Of a stretch of 64,000 bases of DNA, positions 34,117-43,826 are shown one piece after another. The position numbers and the translations under genes are program-made. The notes under the pieces were generated by a model, which ran no database searches, had not been told where the DNA came from, and worked only from the letters and a program-made list of their open reading frames with translations. The DNA comes from DATAUD01 sp036268455 (GTDB lineage: Bacteria > Verrucomicrobiota > Verrucomicrobiia > Limisphaerales > Palsa-1400), in contig DATAUD010000119.1 of assembly GCA_036268455.1 (NCBI GenBank), forward strand, positions 107,893-171,892, written 5' to 3'. Position 1 is the first letter of the stretch. Each line of letters opens with the position of its first letter.

Positions 34117-35013
34117 CTAACTCACCAGCCACGTCATGATGGCCTTCTGGCAGTGCAGCCGGTTTTCGGCCTGGTCGAAGATCGTTTGAGCGTTGGCCTC
34201 AAACGTCGCTTCATCAATCTCTTTGCCCCGGTACGCCGGCAGGCAGTGCATCACCAGCGCGTCCGGCTTGGCCAGCTTCACAAGCGATTCGTTGATCTGG
34301 TAGCCAGCCAGTTCTTGAAGGCGGTCGGCTGATTCCGCTTCCTTGCCCATCGAAACCCAGACGTCCGTGTAAAGCAGGTCCGCTCCGTGCGCCGCCCCGC
34401 GCAAGTCTTGCGTCACAATCACTTTTCCCCCGGCGCGCCGCAATAAATCGGCCGGCGGTTGAAATTTCTTTGGCGCGGCGATTCGCAATTCAAACCCCAG
34501 TTTCGCCGACGCGAAAATCCATGAAACCGGCACATTGCACGCCCCATCGCCAACAAACACCACTCGCTTTCCAGCAATAGGCCCGCGCTTTTCCTGGAAT
34601 GTGAAAATGTCCGTAAGTACTTGGCACGGATGCTCTTCATCGGTAAGGGCGTTGACCGTCGGGATGCGCCCATATTCGGCGAATTCCTCAACATCGTGCT
34701 GCGCATAAGTCCGAATCACCGCGCCATGAATCATTCGGCCCAGAACGCGAGCGGTATCGCGAATCGGTTCGCCGCGGCCCAATTGCGCGTCGCTGGCGCT
34801 GAGAAACAATGCCTGCCCGCCCAGTTCCCGAATGCCCACTTCAAACGAAACCCGCGTGCGTGTGGATGATTTGGAAAAGAGCAGCGCCCACACTTTGCCC
34901 GCCAGCGGCTGCGAGGAATGCCGCCCGCGCTCTTGCTTCATCGTCACGGTCGCCTCGAGAATGTGCTCCATCTCTTCCCGCGACATTTTTTCCAGGCTCA
35001 ATAAATGTTTCAT
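34117..35013 (-). CDS. argF: Ornithine carbamoyltransferase
   Basis: Transfers the carbamoyl group from carbamoyl phosphate to ornithine to make citrulline, the sixth step of arginine synthesis. The motifs are complete: carbamoyl-phosphate site STRTR (50-54), HPCQ, the ornithine-binding DVWVSMGKEAE (SMG loop), and HCLPAYRG with the catalytic cysteine. The length of 298 residues is normal for anabolic OTC. It overlaps argD by 4 bp (ATG of argF in the argD stop region), so the two are translationally coupled. Confidence 0.96.
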   Translation of the reverse strand: MKHLLSLEKMSREEMEHILEATVTMKQERGRHSSQPLAGKVWALLFSKSSTRTRVSFEVGIRELGGQALFLSASDAQLGRGEPIRDTARVLGRMIHGAVIRTYAQHDVEEFAEYGRIPTVNALTDEEHPCQVLTDIFTFQEKRGPIAGKRVVFVGDGACNVPVSWIFASAKLGFELRIAAPKKFQPPADLLRRAGGKVIVTQDLRGAAHGADLLYTDVWVSMGKEAESADRLQELAGYQINESLVKLAKPDALVMHCLPAYRGKEIDEATFEANAQTIFDQAENRLHCQKAIMTWLVS

Positions 35014-36299
35014 ACCGATAGCTGCGCGACGACCGATTCGATGATTTGCACCGCCTCCGCGACCTCCGCGCGACGAAGATTCAACGCCGGCAGGAGGCGA
35101 ATCACTCGCGCGCCGGCGGGAATCGCCAGCAATCCCGCGTTTTGCAGCGCATTGACAAACTGGATCGCCGCCGCCTTTTCACTATTGGCGAACGCCGGAA
35201 TTTTTTCCACCAATTCCATTCCAATCATCAAACCCAACCCGCGCGCGTCCCGCACGACGGTCGGATATTTTTGCGCGATCCGCGTCGATTCTCCCAGGAG
35301 AAATTCTCCCATCGTGCGCGTGTTCTGTTCAAGTCCATCACGCTCAACGACTTGCAAAATTTTCAATGCGACCGCGCATCCCAGCGGCGATCCGCCGTAA
35401 GTGCTCCCGTGCGTGCCCGCGCCGAGAAGATCCGCGTAAGGCACGCGCACCCAAAATGCGCCGATCGGAAATCCGCCGCCCAGCGATTTCGCCATCGCTA
35501 TCCCATCGGGCAAAAACTGCGGCGCCGGGGCGGTCGCGTTTTCCAGGATTCGTTGAAAGCTTTCGAAACGACCCGAGCGGAAATAACCACACTGCACTTC
35601 GTCCATCAGCAGCAACAATTTTTTTTCATCACACAACTGGCGCAAACCCAAAAGATATTCGGCCGTCGCCGGCGTCACGCCGCCTTCGCCCTGCACGCCC
35701 TCGACCAGGATCGCCGCCGTCGCCGGCGAAATCGCGGCCCGCGCCGCGGCGAGGTCGTTGAACGGGATGTGGCGAAAACCTTCGACCATTGGTTCAAAAC
35801 CTTTCTTGACCTTCGGTTGGCCCGTCGCGGCGATGCCCGCCAGGGTGCGTCCGTGAAAGGAATTTTCCGCCGTCAGAATTTCAAAGCGCCCCTCGTCATG
35901 GCCAAATTTTCGGGCGAGTTTGAAAAGGCCTTCGTTGGCTTCGCCGCCGCTGTTGCAGAAAAAAATCTTTCCCGGCCCGATAAGCCCGACGAGCTTTTCC
36001 GCCAGGAGTCCCTGCGGGTGGTGATAGTAAAGATTGGAAACGTGGACAAGTTTTTGCGACTGCTCCACCAGCGCCTCAGTAATATCCGGCGAGGCGTGGC
36101 CAAGGGAGCAAACGGCAATGCCGCCGCCCAAATCCAAATAGCGTTTGCCGTTTACGTCCCACACGTAAACTCCTTCGCCGCGATCCAGGACGAGATCGAA
36201 CCGCGCGTAGGATGGAATGACATTGTCGTGGAATCGTTGCTGGATCGACTGCACGGCGTTCCGCACCACCGGCGGAGGAGGTGTCAAAACTTCTTTCAT
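35010..36299 (-). CDS. argD: Acetylornithine aminotransferase (class III, PLP)
   Basis: Converts N-acetylglutamate semialdehyde to N-acetylornithine, the step before OTC, so argD-argF form an arginine unit. ATG 36299 (MKEVLTPPPPVVRNAV) is chosen. A longer frame to 36386 would add residues encoded from the stop codon of a decayed toxin gene, so I do not use it. Seen are the PLP-binding SGGEANEGLFKLARKFG, the NSFHGRTLA motif, LLMDEVQCGYFRSG, the Schiff-base lysine in GIAMAKSLGGGFPIGA, and THGSTYGGSPLGCA. The protein has 429 residues. Confidence 0.95.
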   Translation of the reverse strand: MKEVLTPPPPVVRNAVQSIQQRFHDNVIPSYARFDLVLDRGEGVYVWDVNGKRYLDLGGGIAVCSLGHASPDITEALVEQSQKLVHVSNLYYHHPQGLLAEKLVGLIGPGKIFFCNSGGEANEGLFKLARKFGHDEGRFEILTAENSFHGRTLAGIAATGQPKVKKGFEPMVEGFRHIPFNDLAAARAAISPATAAILVEGVQGEGGVTPATAEYLLGLRQLCDEKKLLLLMDEVQCGYFRSGRFESFQRILENATAPAPQFLPDGIAMAKSLGGGFPIGAFWVRVPYADLLGAGTHGSTYGGSPLGCAVALKILQVVERDGLEQNTRTMGEFLLGESTRIAQKYPTVVRDARGLGLMIGMELVEKIPAFANSEKAAAIQFVNALQNAGLLAIPAGARVIRLLPALNLRRAEVAEAVQIIESVVAQLSV

Positions 36300-36382
36300 T
36301 TCGATGCCTGCATAAGCCAGCACATTGCCACGTTTGTCTGACAGGTTCAATGAGACAAATTGATTCAAAATTCGAACGTCAC

Positions 36383-36555
36383 TCACGACGGTGCTGCCAA
36401 TAGTCTGGGTCGCGATGCAGGTGCTTCACCGCCCAAATAACGACGACGCTGTCTTCGACTGTGTAGTAAATTCCGTACGGAAAGCGGTGAACGAGATACC
36501 GCTTAACATCATCAAAGCGCCCGGATTGGAAGATTCCGTTGGATACTGGAGGCAC
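36383..36555 (-). pseudogene. Remnant of a RelE/ParE-family toxin gene
   Basis: The minus-strand frame from 36555 to the stop at 36383 encodes NGIFQSGRFDDVKRYLVHRF, then PYGIYYTVEDSVVVIWAVKH and LHRDPDYWQHRRE. This is the beta-sheet C-terminal half of ParE/RelE toxins (family pattern RRFPYGIxY, hydrophobic VVxAVxHxxRxPxYW). An in-frame TAA at 36556 cuts it off, so the N-terminal half and the antitoxin are missing. It lies directly upstream of argD. Confidence 0.7.
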
Positions 36556-36875
36556 TTACATTCACTGAAAAACGACGCTAAAGCGAAAGGGCGCAATTTC
36601 GATTTGTCAGTTTGGCCACATGACTTTGAATTTTTAAATCTTTGTGGTATTTACATTTTTCCTCGGCAATTCGTTTCTGGACACTGCAGGAATACGTTAG
36701 ACGTTACTATTCGAACATTGTCGGAACGACGTGACTTTGAGTTTTTTAGTTGGGGTGACGATGGGCCTGGACTTCGGAAAAAATGGGATCACGCTATTGA
36801 AATTGTCAATGCGACCGGCGGCTGAAATCCGTTTTCATTTCTCTTGATTGGCTTTATAGTGCCGGACGTAATCGT
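36556..36875. other. AT-rich stretch, possibly foreign, unassigned
   Basis: This 320-bp stretch upstream of mqnC is clearly more AT-rich than its surroundings. A plus-strand open frame ends at 36825 with a C-terminal part WGDDGPGLRKKWDHAIEIVN using many TTT/TTA/AAT codons. Its 5' part (36391-36555) is antisense to the toxin remnant. It may be a gene fragment of foreign origin; no family is recognised. Confidence 0.35.
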
Positions 36876-37967
36876 ATGACTGACGAATGGCCATCGGACG
36901 AGTTATTGGATAAGGTTTGGCAGGGGGGGCGCATCGACCAAGGCGAAGCGCGCCGGCTTTATTCGCTGCCTCTTGAAGAATTGGGCGCGCTGGCGAATCG
37001 GCGGCGGGAGCTGGCCCGCAAGTCGGCCTACGATGGACGCGGGGGGCGGATTATTACTTACATCGTCGATCGGAATGTCAATTATACCAATGTTTGCAAT
37101 GTCTATTGCAAGTTTTGCGCGTTTTACCGGGTGGAGAAGGATGCGGATGCCTATGTGATTTCGCACGAGGAAATGGACCGGAAGATCGAGGAGACCATTG
37201 CCTTGGGAGGAACGCAAATCCTTATGCAGGGCGGGCATCATCCGAAGCTTTCCATGCAGTGGTATCTCGATTTATTGTCGCATATAAAAACGAAGTTTCC
37301 CGGGATCAATATTCACGGGTTCAGCCCAAGTGAGTTTGTGCATTTTCGGGAGGTGTTTGGGCTGCCGATGGAGGAGATCATTTCGCAATTTGTGAAGGCG
37401 GGGCTGGGTTCCATTCCGGGTGGGGGAGGGGAGATTTTGGTGGATCGCGTGCGGCAGCGGATTTCGCCGCTGAAGGCGATGAGTGATGATTGGCTCGGTG
37501 TGATGGATGTGGCGCATCGGTTGGGTCTGAAATCGACGGCGACGATGATGTTCGGTCATGTGGAAACGATTGAGGACCGAATCGAACATCTGGAGCGTGT
37601 GCGGGCGCAGCAGGACAAGAGCAAGGGTTTTACGGCGTTTATCGCATGGACTTTTCAGGCGGAACACACGCGCCTGAAGGCGCCGACGGTGGGGGCGCAC
37701 GAATATTTGCGGACGCAGGCATTGAGCCGGATTTATCTGGATAATTTTCCAAGCGTGCAAAGTTCGTGGGTGACGCAAGGGTTGGAGATCGGGCAGGTGG
37801 CGCTGCAATTTGGCGCGAATGATCTTGGAAGCATCATGATCGAGGAGAACGTGGTGTCGCAGGCGGGGACGACTTACCGCATGGGCGTGGCGGATATGCG
37901 GCGACTAATCGAGGACATGGGATACGAGCCTCACCAGCGGGATAATTGGTATAATTTATTGAATTGA
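36876..37967 (+). CDS. mqnC: Cyclic dehypoxanthinyl futalosine synthase MqnC
   Basis: A radical-SAM enzyme that cyclises dehypoxanthine futalosine in the futalosine pathway of menaquinone synthesis. The 363-residue protein has the iron-sulfur motif CNVYCKFCAFYR (C-x3-C-x2-C), the downstream QGGHHPKLSMQWY, HGFSPSEFVHF, SIPGGGGEILVDRVR and TATMMFGHVET, and the C-terminal AGTTYRMGVADM. It distinguishes this organism's route to menaquinone from the classical Men pathway. No other mqn gene is in the window. Confidence 0.95.
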   Translation: MTDEWPSDELLDKVWQGGRIDQGEARRLYSLPLEELGALANRRRELARKSAYDGRGGRIITYIVDRNVNYTNVCNVYCKFCAFYRVEKDADAYVISHEEMDRKIEETIALGGTQILMQGGHHPKLSMQWYLDLLSHIKTKFPGINIHGFSPSEFVHFREVFGLPMEEIISQFVKAGLGSIPGGGGEILVDRVRQRISPLKAMSDDWLGVMDVAHRLGLKSTATMMFGHVETIEDRIEHLERVRAQQDKSKGFTAFIAWTFQAEHTRLKAPTVGAHEYLRTQALSRIYLDNFPSVQSSWVTQGLEIGQVALQFGANDLGSIMIEENVVSQAGTTYRMGVADMRRLIEDMGYEPHQRDNWYNLLN

Positions 37968-37998
37968 GTGCCTTCGCGACGCGAGCGTGGGTGGACGA

Positions 37999-38685
37999 TC
38001 AACGCTCCGTTTCGAACAAACCGGTGAAAATGGCTTCTTTGAGTTTCCAGAGGAGGGCCATTGTCATCGCCACGGGCATGAGCGTCAAGAATAGGGCGAG
38101 CCACATAAGGCGTTCCCGCGGGAAAAAATGAAAGCTGCCGACGACTATCTCGGACATTCGCATCGGACGGAATCTAACGTAGAGACACAAACCGGCGAGC
38201 ACAGCCAGAAACATCCAGATGTTGCAGGTGGTGTAGGTCCGAGTTTCGGCGCGCAACATTTCGTCGGGGAGCATCGCGCTCAGGCGGCGCAATACCTGGT
38301 TCAATTGCATCAAAAAGAGAAGGCCGGATGCGGCGAGGAATTCAACGCTGGCCACGTAGAATGGAATGCCGGGGAAACGGTGCCACCAATATAAAAACGG
38401 CGAGAGGCCGATGTTGACGATGGCGAAAATTTCGGCGCGATGGAGGGATTGCTGCCAGATTCGTTCCTGTTTCTGAAAATCGCGCAGTTGACGCAGGCCA
38501 ATCCATAGCGCGGCGTTGAAAATAACGGCGGGCAGGAAGGTCGCAACGCCAAGGAATTCGAGGCAATCGGACCGCGCGATTTCCACGCTCACAACTAATG
38601 TCAAAGGCAGGCACCAAAAGAGAGTCGAAAGCCCGCGCGCGAGACGGCCAAGGTTCCGCATGAGATCGGATTTGGCGGCATCCAT
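37999..38685 (-). CDS. Membrane protein of unknown function
   Basis: A 228-residue protein with about five membrane helices (around 20-40, 45-65, 85-105, 110-130, 155-175 and 195-220, one of them weak). Signature-like segments are FLYWWHRFPGIPFYVASVEF and SFHFFPRERLMWLALFL. No enzymatic motif is seen. Downstream of speA by 15 bp on the same strand, it may be co-transcribed with it. Confidence 0.7.
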   Translation of the reverse strand: MDAAKSDLMRNLGRLARGLSTLFWCLPLTLVVSVEIARSDCLEFLGVATFLPAVIFNAALWIGLRQLRDFQKQERIWQQSLHRAEIFAIVNIGLSPFLYWWHRFPGIPFYVASVEFLAASGLLFLMQLNQVLRRLSAMLPDEMLRAETRTYTTCNIWMFLAVLAGLCLYVRFRPMRMSEIVVGSFHFFPRERLMWLALFLTLMPVAMTMALLWKLKEAIFTGLFETER

Positions 38686-38700
38686 TGCGGGTCAAGGCCG

Positions 38701-40638
38701 TTAAATGGCCAGGTAGGTGTACTCCTTGAGGCCGCGTTCGTAGTCGTCCAGCAGGCGCATGCCCTCGGAAGGTTTGAGGCGGTCGGACTTTATCGCCTCA
38801 TCAATCTGCATCTTCATCTGGCGCTTCAATTCGTTTTCGTCGTATTGCACGGACGTGAGCGTCTGCACAATCGTTGAACCTTCGATGATTTCTTCGACGT
38901 AATAGCCCGCGGCTTCGTCGGGATCGAGGAAAACGTGCAGTTCGTTGACGCGACCAAAGAGATTGTGCAGATCACCCATGATGTCCTGATACGCGCCCAT
39001 GAGAAAGAAACCCAAATAGTACGGTTCCGGCCCGTTGCCGTTGGAGCGTGGAAGGTGCAAGGGAAGTGTGTCGCGAACGTCGGACAAGTCGATGAATTTT
39101 TTTACCTCGCCGTCCGAATCGCAGGTGATATCGACGAGTGTGGCTTCGCAATTGGGTTTTTCGTTGAGCCGACTCACGGGCATGATCGGAAAAAGCTGGC
39201 CCAGCGCCCAATGATCGAGCAGCGATTGAAAGACGGAAAAGTTACAGAGGAACTGCTGGCCGAGGCTGTCCTGGAGGATGCGGATTTCTTCGGGAATGAA
39301 ACTCTGCCCGCGAAAACTTTGCACGACCTCGCGCCCAATCTCCCAGTATAACGTTTCGATTTTCGCCTTGTCCCCCAAGTCGAGCAGGCCGAGCGCGAAC
39401 ATGTGCTGGGCTTCTTCGCGCCGGTCGGAAGCATCGTGCAGCGCCTCCTCCTTGTTGAGACCGCCGAGGTTTTTGCGAATGTCCAAAAGGTCCCGCACGA
39501 GCGCGTGCTCCTTGTCGCCGTATTGCATCGGAGCAGACGAACTGATTTTTTCGATGGTGCCGAAAGTTTCAACGAGCAAAACGCTGTGATGCGCGACGAT
39601 GGCGCGGCCGCTTTCGCTGATGATTTGCGGATGCGGCACCTGCTCCTGGTTGCAAACTTCAGCGATGTAAAAAACGATGTCGTTGGTGTACTCCTGCAAT
39701 GTGTAATTGGTCGAACTGTCGAACGCCGAGCGGCTTCCGTCGTAATCGACTCCCAAACCTCCGCCGACATCAAGCGATTCGATGGCGAAACCCATTTTGT
39801 AAAGCTTGGCGTAAAAGCGGGCGGCCTCTTGCACGGCTTTTTTGATAGTGAGAATGTCCGGCACTTGCGAGCCAATGTGAAAATGGAGCAGCCGCAGGCA
39901 ATGGCCCATTTTTTCGGCGCGCAAAATTTCGCACGCGGCGAGAAGTTCGGCGGTGTTGAGGCCGAATTTGGCGTTTTCGCCGCCGCTGTCGGCCCACTTG
40001 CCGGCGCCTTTGGTAATGAGCCGCACACGGATGCCAACGGACGGTTCGACGCCCATCTGCCGGGAAATCGTAATGATCTGGCGCAACTCCTCGAGCTTCT
40101 CGACGACCATGATCACTTTTTTTCCGAGCTTCATCCCCATCATGGCCATGCGGATGAAAAGAGCGTCTTTGTAACCGTTGCAAACAATGAGGCAGCCCGC
40201 CTGGTTCTGGACGGCCAGCGCGGCGAACAATTCCGGCTTGCTGCCGACCTCCAGCCCAAATTGATACGGTTTGCCGGCCTCCAAAATTTCCTCCACCACT
40301 TCGCGAAGTTGGTTGACCTTGATCGGAAAAACGCCGCGATATTTATTTTGGTAGTTGAACTCCGCGATGGACGCGGCAAAAGCCTGGTTCACCGCTTCGA
40401 CCCGGTCCCGCAGAATGTCTTGGAAGCGAATCAACACCGGAAATTTCAATCCCCGTCCGCGCGCTTCCTCGATTACATCCGTCAAATCGACCACCGCGCC
40501 GTTCTCGCGCAACGGCATGGCGACGACGTGGCCGGCGTCGTTAATGTCAAAGTACCTCGCGCCCCAGCGGTGTATATTATAAAGGGCGCGCGCGGCCTGG
40601 ATGTCCCAGGATGCGGTGGGCGAGGCAACGTGACTCAT
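38701..40638 (-). CDS. speA: Biosynthetic arginine decarboxylase
   Basis: A PLP-dependent enzyme converting arginine to agmatine, the first step of polyamine synthesis. The 645-residue protein matches the family length. The motifs are FPIKVNQLREVVEEI with the PLP lysine, LRLLHFHIGSQVPDILTI, DVGGGLGVDYDGSRS, ISESGRAIVAHHSVLL and the C-terminal ALFLMGAYQDIMGDLHNLFG-like block (GAYQDIMGDLHNLFGRVNE). No agmatinase or agmatine deiminase gene is in the window. It is divergent from the Nif3-like gene. Confidence 0.96.
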   Translation of the reverse strand: MSHVASPTASWDIQAARALYNIHRWGARYFDINDAGHVVAMPLRENGAVVDLTDVIEEARGRGLKFPVLIRFQDILRDRVEAVNQAFAASIAEFNYQNKYRGVFPIKVNQLREVVEEILEAGKPYQFGLEVGSKPELFAALAVQNQAGCLIVCNGYKDALFIRMAMMGMKLGKKVIMVVEKLEELRQIITISRQMGVEPSVGIRVRLITKGAGKWADSGGENAKFGLNTAELLAACEILRAEKMGHCLRLLHFHIGSQVPDILTIKKAVQEAARFYAKLYKMGFAIESLDVGGGLGVDYDGSRSAFDSSTNYTLQEYTNDIVFYIAEVCNQEQVPHPQIISESGRAIVAHHSVLLVETFGTIEKISSSAPMQYGDKEHALVRDLLDIRKNLGGLNKEEALHDASDRREEAQHMFALGLLDLGDKAKIETLYWEIGREVVQSFRGQSFIPEEIRILQDSLGQQFLCNFSVFQSLLDHWALGQLFPIMPVSRLNEKPNCEATLVDITCDSDGEVKKFIDLSDVRDTLPLHLPRSNGNGPEPYYLGFFLMGAYQDIMGDLHNLFGRVNELHVFLDPDEAAGYYVEEIIEGSTIVQTLTSVQYDENELKRQMKMQIDEAIKSDRLKPSEGMRLLDDYERGLKEYTYLAI

Positions 40639-40752
40639 TTCGATTTCAAAGCTTCGCGAACTATAAGAACATTGCCAAAGAATTCAACAAAGCGTTGCAA
40701 AAATTTTTGGGCAGGATTTGTAAATCAAAGCGATCTCTGTTTTCATGCGTTT

Positions 40753-41514
40753 ATGCCAAAGGCGAATCTGGAGAAAATCGTGCGCCACTGCGAAAAAATT
40801 TTGCGGACGGAAACGTTTTCCGATTCGGATGGCGCCGCCAACGGCCTGCAAGTGGAAAATTCCGGGACGATCACGAAAATCGCCGCCGCCGTCGATGCGT
40901 CGCTCACCACAATCAAGCTGGCAATCGACGCGCGCGCCAATCTGATGATTGTCCATCACGGTTTATTCTGGGGGCCTACGATTCCGTGGACGGGCAAACG
41001 CCGCGAGATGCTGGATTTGCTGATCCGCAACGACCTCGCCGTTTACAGTTCGCATCTTCCGCTGGACGCGCACCCGCGCCTCGGCAACAACGCGCAATTG
41101 AGCGCGGCGCTCGGCTTCACAAAACTAAAGCCGTTTTTTCTGGAGAAGGGCCGTTACATCGGCTGGCGAGCGCGCGCCCGGATTTCGCGGGCTGGGCTTT
41201 CGGAAAAATTGGCAGCCGTCTTGGGCGGTGCGCCATTGCTTTTACCGGGAGGCGGAGATCGGTGCGAAGAAATTGGAATTGTGACGGGCGGCGCGGGAGG
41301 CGAACTTAAAATTGCCGCCGCGGAAGGCGTGGACACGTTCATAACGGGAGAAGGCCCGCATTGGACGCACGCAATGGCGGAGGATTTTGGATTGAATGTC
41401 TTTTACGGCGGCCACTACGCCACCGAAACGTTTGGCGTCAAAGCGTTGTCCGCTGAATTATCAAAATTATTTCGCGTCCCATGGACGTTTTTGGATCACC
41501 CCACCGGCCTTTAA
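40753..41514 (+). CDS. Nif3-like dinuclear metal-centre protein
   Basis: A 253-residue protein. ATG 40753 (MPKANLEKIV) is the start that gives the usual short N-terminus. The metal-binding blocks are visible: MIVHHGLFWG (His-His), AVYSSHLPLDAHPRLGNNAQL (His/Asp), and near the C-terminus GEGPHWTHAM and YGGHYATETFGVKAL (His/Glu). The family is widespread, forms hexamers and has GTP cyclohydrolase-I-like or unknown activity. The downstream DUF5703 gene starts 14 bp after its stop. Confidence 0.88.
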   Translation: MPKANLEKIVRHCEKILRTETFSDSDGAANGLQVENSGTITKIAAAVDASLTTIKLAIDARANLMIVHHGLFWGPTIPWTGKRREMLDLLIRNDLAVYSSHLPLDAHPRLGNNAQLSAALGFTKLKPFFLEKGRYIGWRARARISRAGLSEKLAAVLGGAPLLLPGGGDRCEEIGIVTGGAGGELKIAAAEGVDTFITGEGPHWTHAMAEDFGLNVFYGGHYATETFGVKALSAELSKLFRVPWTFLDHPTGL

Positions 41515-41528
41515 CCCCTAAATTTATT

Positions 41529-43826
41529 ATGCCAATTTTCTCTCTCATTCTGCTCGCTCTCTTCTCAGTTTGCGCGGCTGCTCAGAATTCCTCAGCCGCG
41601 AGCAATCCTTTCATTGCCGAAAACGACGTCGTTTGGACCACTCTGGGAACGAACGAAAACGACTCCATGCCCTTGGGCAACGGAAACCTCGCCGCCAACG
41701 TCTGGACGGAACAAAACGGCGCCCTCGTACTGCTTGTCGCCAAGTCCGACGCATGGACGGAATTGGGAAAAATGGTGAAACTAGGCCGTGTCCGAATTCA
41801 ACTTTCTCCCAATCCCTTTGTTGACGCTCCCGATTTCTCGCAAGCTCTTCGTCTGGAGAATGGCTCCATTGAAATTAAAAGCGGCGCGAATATCATCCGC
41901 GTTTGGATCGATGCCAATCATCCTGCGCTCCACGTCGAAACCCATCTGGCTCACCCCGCCGACTATCAGGCAAGTTTGGAACTGTGGCGTACGTCGCAGC
42001 ATCCTTACAATGTCCCCTCGCCCGATCGCGGCGGCCTTTTTGAATTTGGCGGTCATCCGGTTCCTCTTGATTTTGAGGCCGACACCATTTTTACCGCTCA
42101 GCCCGCTCGCGTCACCTGGTGTCATTTTAATTCAAACAGCATTGTCCCGCTCGTATTTCAGCAGGAACATCTCGAATCTCTCCTCGGAGATTTCGCGGAC
42201 CCGCTTCTGCGCCGCTGTTTTGGCGCGACGATGTCCGGCCCCGGCCTGGTGAGTGACGGCGACCGCAATTTGAAATCCACGTCCGCCGCCAATGATTTTC
42301 GCCTCGATTTATATGCGCTTACTGAAACCAATGTCGCTTCCCCATCGGCCTGGAATACCGATATGAACGACCTTTCCGGCAAACTGGATCAAGAGGACCT
42401 GCCCGCCGACCGTCTGGCCCATGAAAAATGGTGGAACGATTTTTGGAACCGTAGTTGGATTCACCTGGAAGGAACGCCCGACGCCACGAATGTGATGCGC
42501 GGTTACTGCATGCAACGTTGGATGATGGCCTGTTCCTCCCGCGGCCCGCAGCCCGCCAAGTTTAACGGCGGCCTCTTTACCGTCGGTCACGACGTCACGG
42601 ACGCCAAAGATTCCACCCCCGCCGATCACAACCCGGATTTCCGCCAATGGGGCAGTTCCTATTGGAACCAAAACAACCGACTTCTTTACTGGCCGCTCAT
42701 CGCCACCGGCGACGACGATCTTCTCAAACCGTGGTTCGATATGTATCTCAATACCCTTCCCCTCGCCGAGCGCCGCACGGAACTTTACTTCCATCACAAA
42801 GGCGCGGCGTATGTTGAAACGATGTATTTCTGGGGCCTGCCGAACCTCAACGATTTCGGCTGGGACAATCCATCCGACGAAGTGCAAAGCCACTGGATGC
42901 GATATCACATTCAAGGCACGTTGGAAGTAATCGCGCAAATGTTGGACCGTTACGATTACACGCAGGACGCCAATTTTGCGCGTAATTCGGTCGTCCCTTT
43001 CGCCGATGCCATCGTCACTTACTACGATGAGCATTGGCCCCGCGACGCGGACGGAAAAATCAGAATGTCCCCCGCTCAATCGCTCGAGACTTACCAGATC
43101 GATGCCGTGAATCCCACGCCGGACATCGCCGGCCTTGATTCCGTCCTGCCGCGTCTCCTGGCCCTTCCGAAAAAGTTCACATCGTCAACGCAGCGCAAAC
43201 TCTGGGCCAAAATCCTCCGCGATCTTCCGCCCATTCCCACCGGCAAAACCGCGCACGGCAAAATGCCCCCGACAGGCCAAGGCGATGACGACGGCGCGCC
43301 AACCATCCTTCCCGCCGAGAAATATGGCGGTACCAAAAACGCCGAGAACCCCGAACTTTACGTCGCCTTTCCGTATCGCCTTTTCGGCGTCGGCAAACCG
43401 CACCTCGAACTTGCCCGGACAGCTTTCGCCGCCCGGCGTTTTCCCCAGGGCGTCTGCTGGGGCCAGGATGGAACGGAATCCGCCGTCCTCGGCTTGACAG
43501 ACGAAGCGAGAAAAGTCGTCACGCGTGAATTCACCGATTACGGGCCGCAACGCTTTCGCTGGTTCTGGAAGGCGGGCAATGATTGGATACCGGACCTTGA
43601 CGACGGCGGTTCTGGCATGATCACCCTTCAATTGATGCTCCTGCAATGCGACGGCCGCCGCATCCAGCTTTTGCCCGCGTGGCCCAAAAACTGGACCGCT
43701 GATTTCAAACTGCTGGCCCCCTTTAAAACAACCGTCGAGTGCCACGTCGCTGGAGGCAAAATCACAAATCTCAAAGTTACCCCGCAATCCAGGGCCAAAG
43801 ACGTCGTTATCGCATTCGCGCCATGA
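41529..43826 (+). CDS. Secreted DUF5703/GH95-like alpha,alpha-barrel protein
   Basis: A 765-residue protein. ATG 41529 starts a signal peptide (SLILLALFSVCAAAQ). The N-terminal beta domain has DSMPLGNGNLAANVWTEQNG, reminiscent of GH95 fucosidases, and the helical barrel includes PAKFNGGLFTVGHDV, DFRQWGSSYWNQNNRLLYWP, GAAYVETMYFWG and QSLETYQIDAVNPTPDI. It matches DUF5703, which is related to GH95/GH65-type catalytic folds. The substrate is unknown; fucose- or rhamnose-containing glycans are candidates. The next gene overlaps its stop by 4 bp (ATGA), so the two are translationally coupled. Confidence 0.8.
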   Translation: MPIFSLILLALFSVCAAAQNSSAASNPFIAENDVVWTTLGTNENDSMPLGNGNLAANVWTEQNGALVLLVAKSDAWTELGKMVKLGRVRIQLSPNPFVDAPDFSQALRLENGSIEIKSGANIIRVWIDANHPALHVETHLAHPADYQASLELWRTSQHPYNVPSPDRGGLFEFGGHPVPLDFEADTIFTAQPARVTWCHFNSNSIVPLVFQQEHLESLLGDFADPLLRRCFGATMSGPGLVSDGDRNLKSTSAANDFRLDLYALTETNVASPSAWNTDMNDLSGKLDQEDLPADRLAHEKWWNDFWNRSWIHLEGTPDATNVMRGYCMQRWMMACSSRGPQPAKFNGGLFTVGHDVTDAKDSTPADHNPDFRQWGSSYWNQNNRLLYWPLIATGDDDLLKPWFDMYLNTLPLAERRTELYFHHKGAAYVETMYFWGLPNLNDFGWDNPSDEVQSHWMRYHIQGTLEVIAQMLDRYDYTQDANFARNSVVPFADAIVTYYDEHWPRDADGKIRMSPAQSLETYQIDAVNPTPDIAGLDSVLPRLLALPKKFTSSTQRKLWAKILRDLPPIPTGKTAHGKMPPTGQGDDDGAPTILPAEKYGGTKNAENPELYVAFPYRLFGVGKPHLELARTAFAARRFPQGVCWGQDGTESAVLGLTDEARKVVTREFTDYGPQRFRWFWKAGNDWIPDLDDGGSGMITLQLMLLQCDGRRIQLLPAWPKNWTADFKLLAPFKTTVECHVAGGKITNLKVTPQSRAKDVVIAFAP

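Noticed and set aside
36391..36555. 5' part of the 144-codon plus-strand frame
   Set aside because: It is antisense to the ParE toxin remnant; only the 3' part might be separate coding sequence.
39403..41514. 703-codon frame reaching back over speA
   Set aside because: Only its last 253 codons (from 40753) match a family (Nif3); the rest is antisense to speA.
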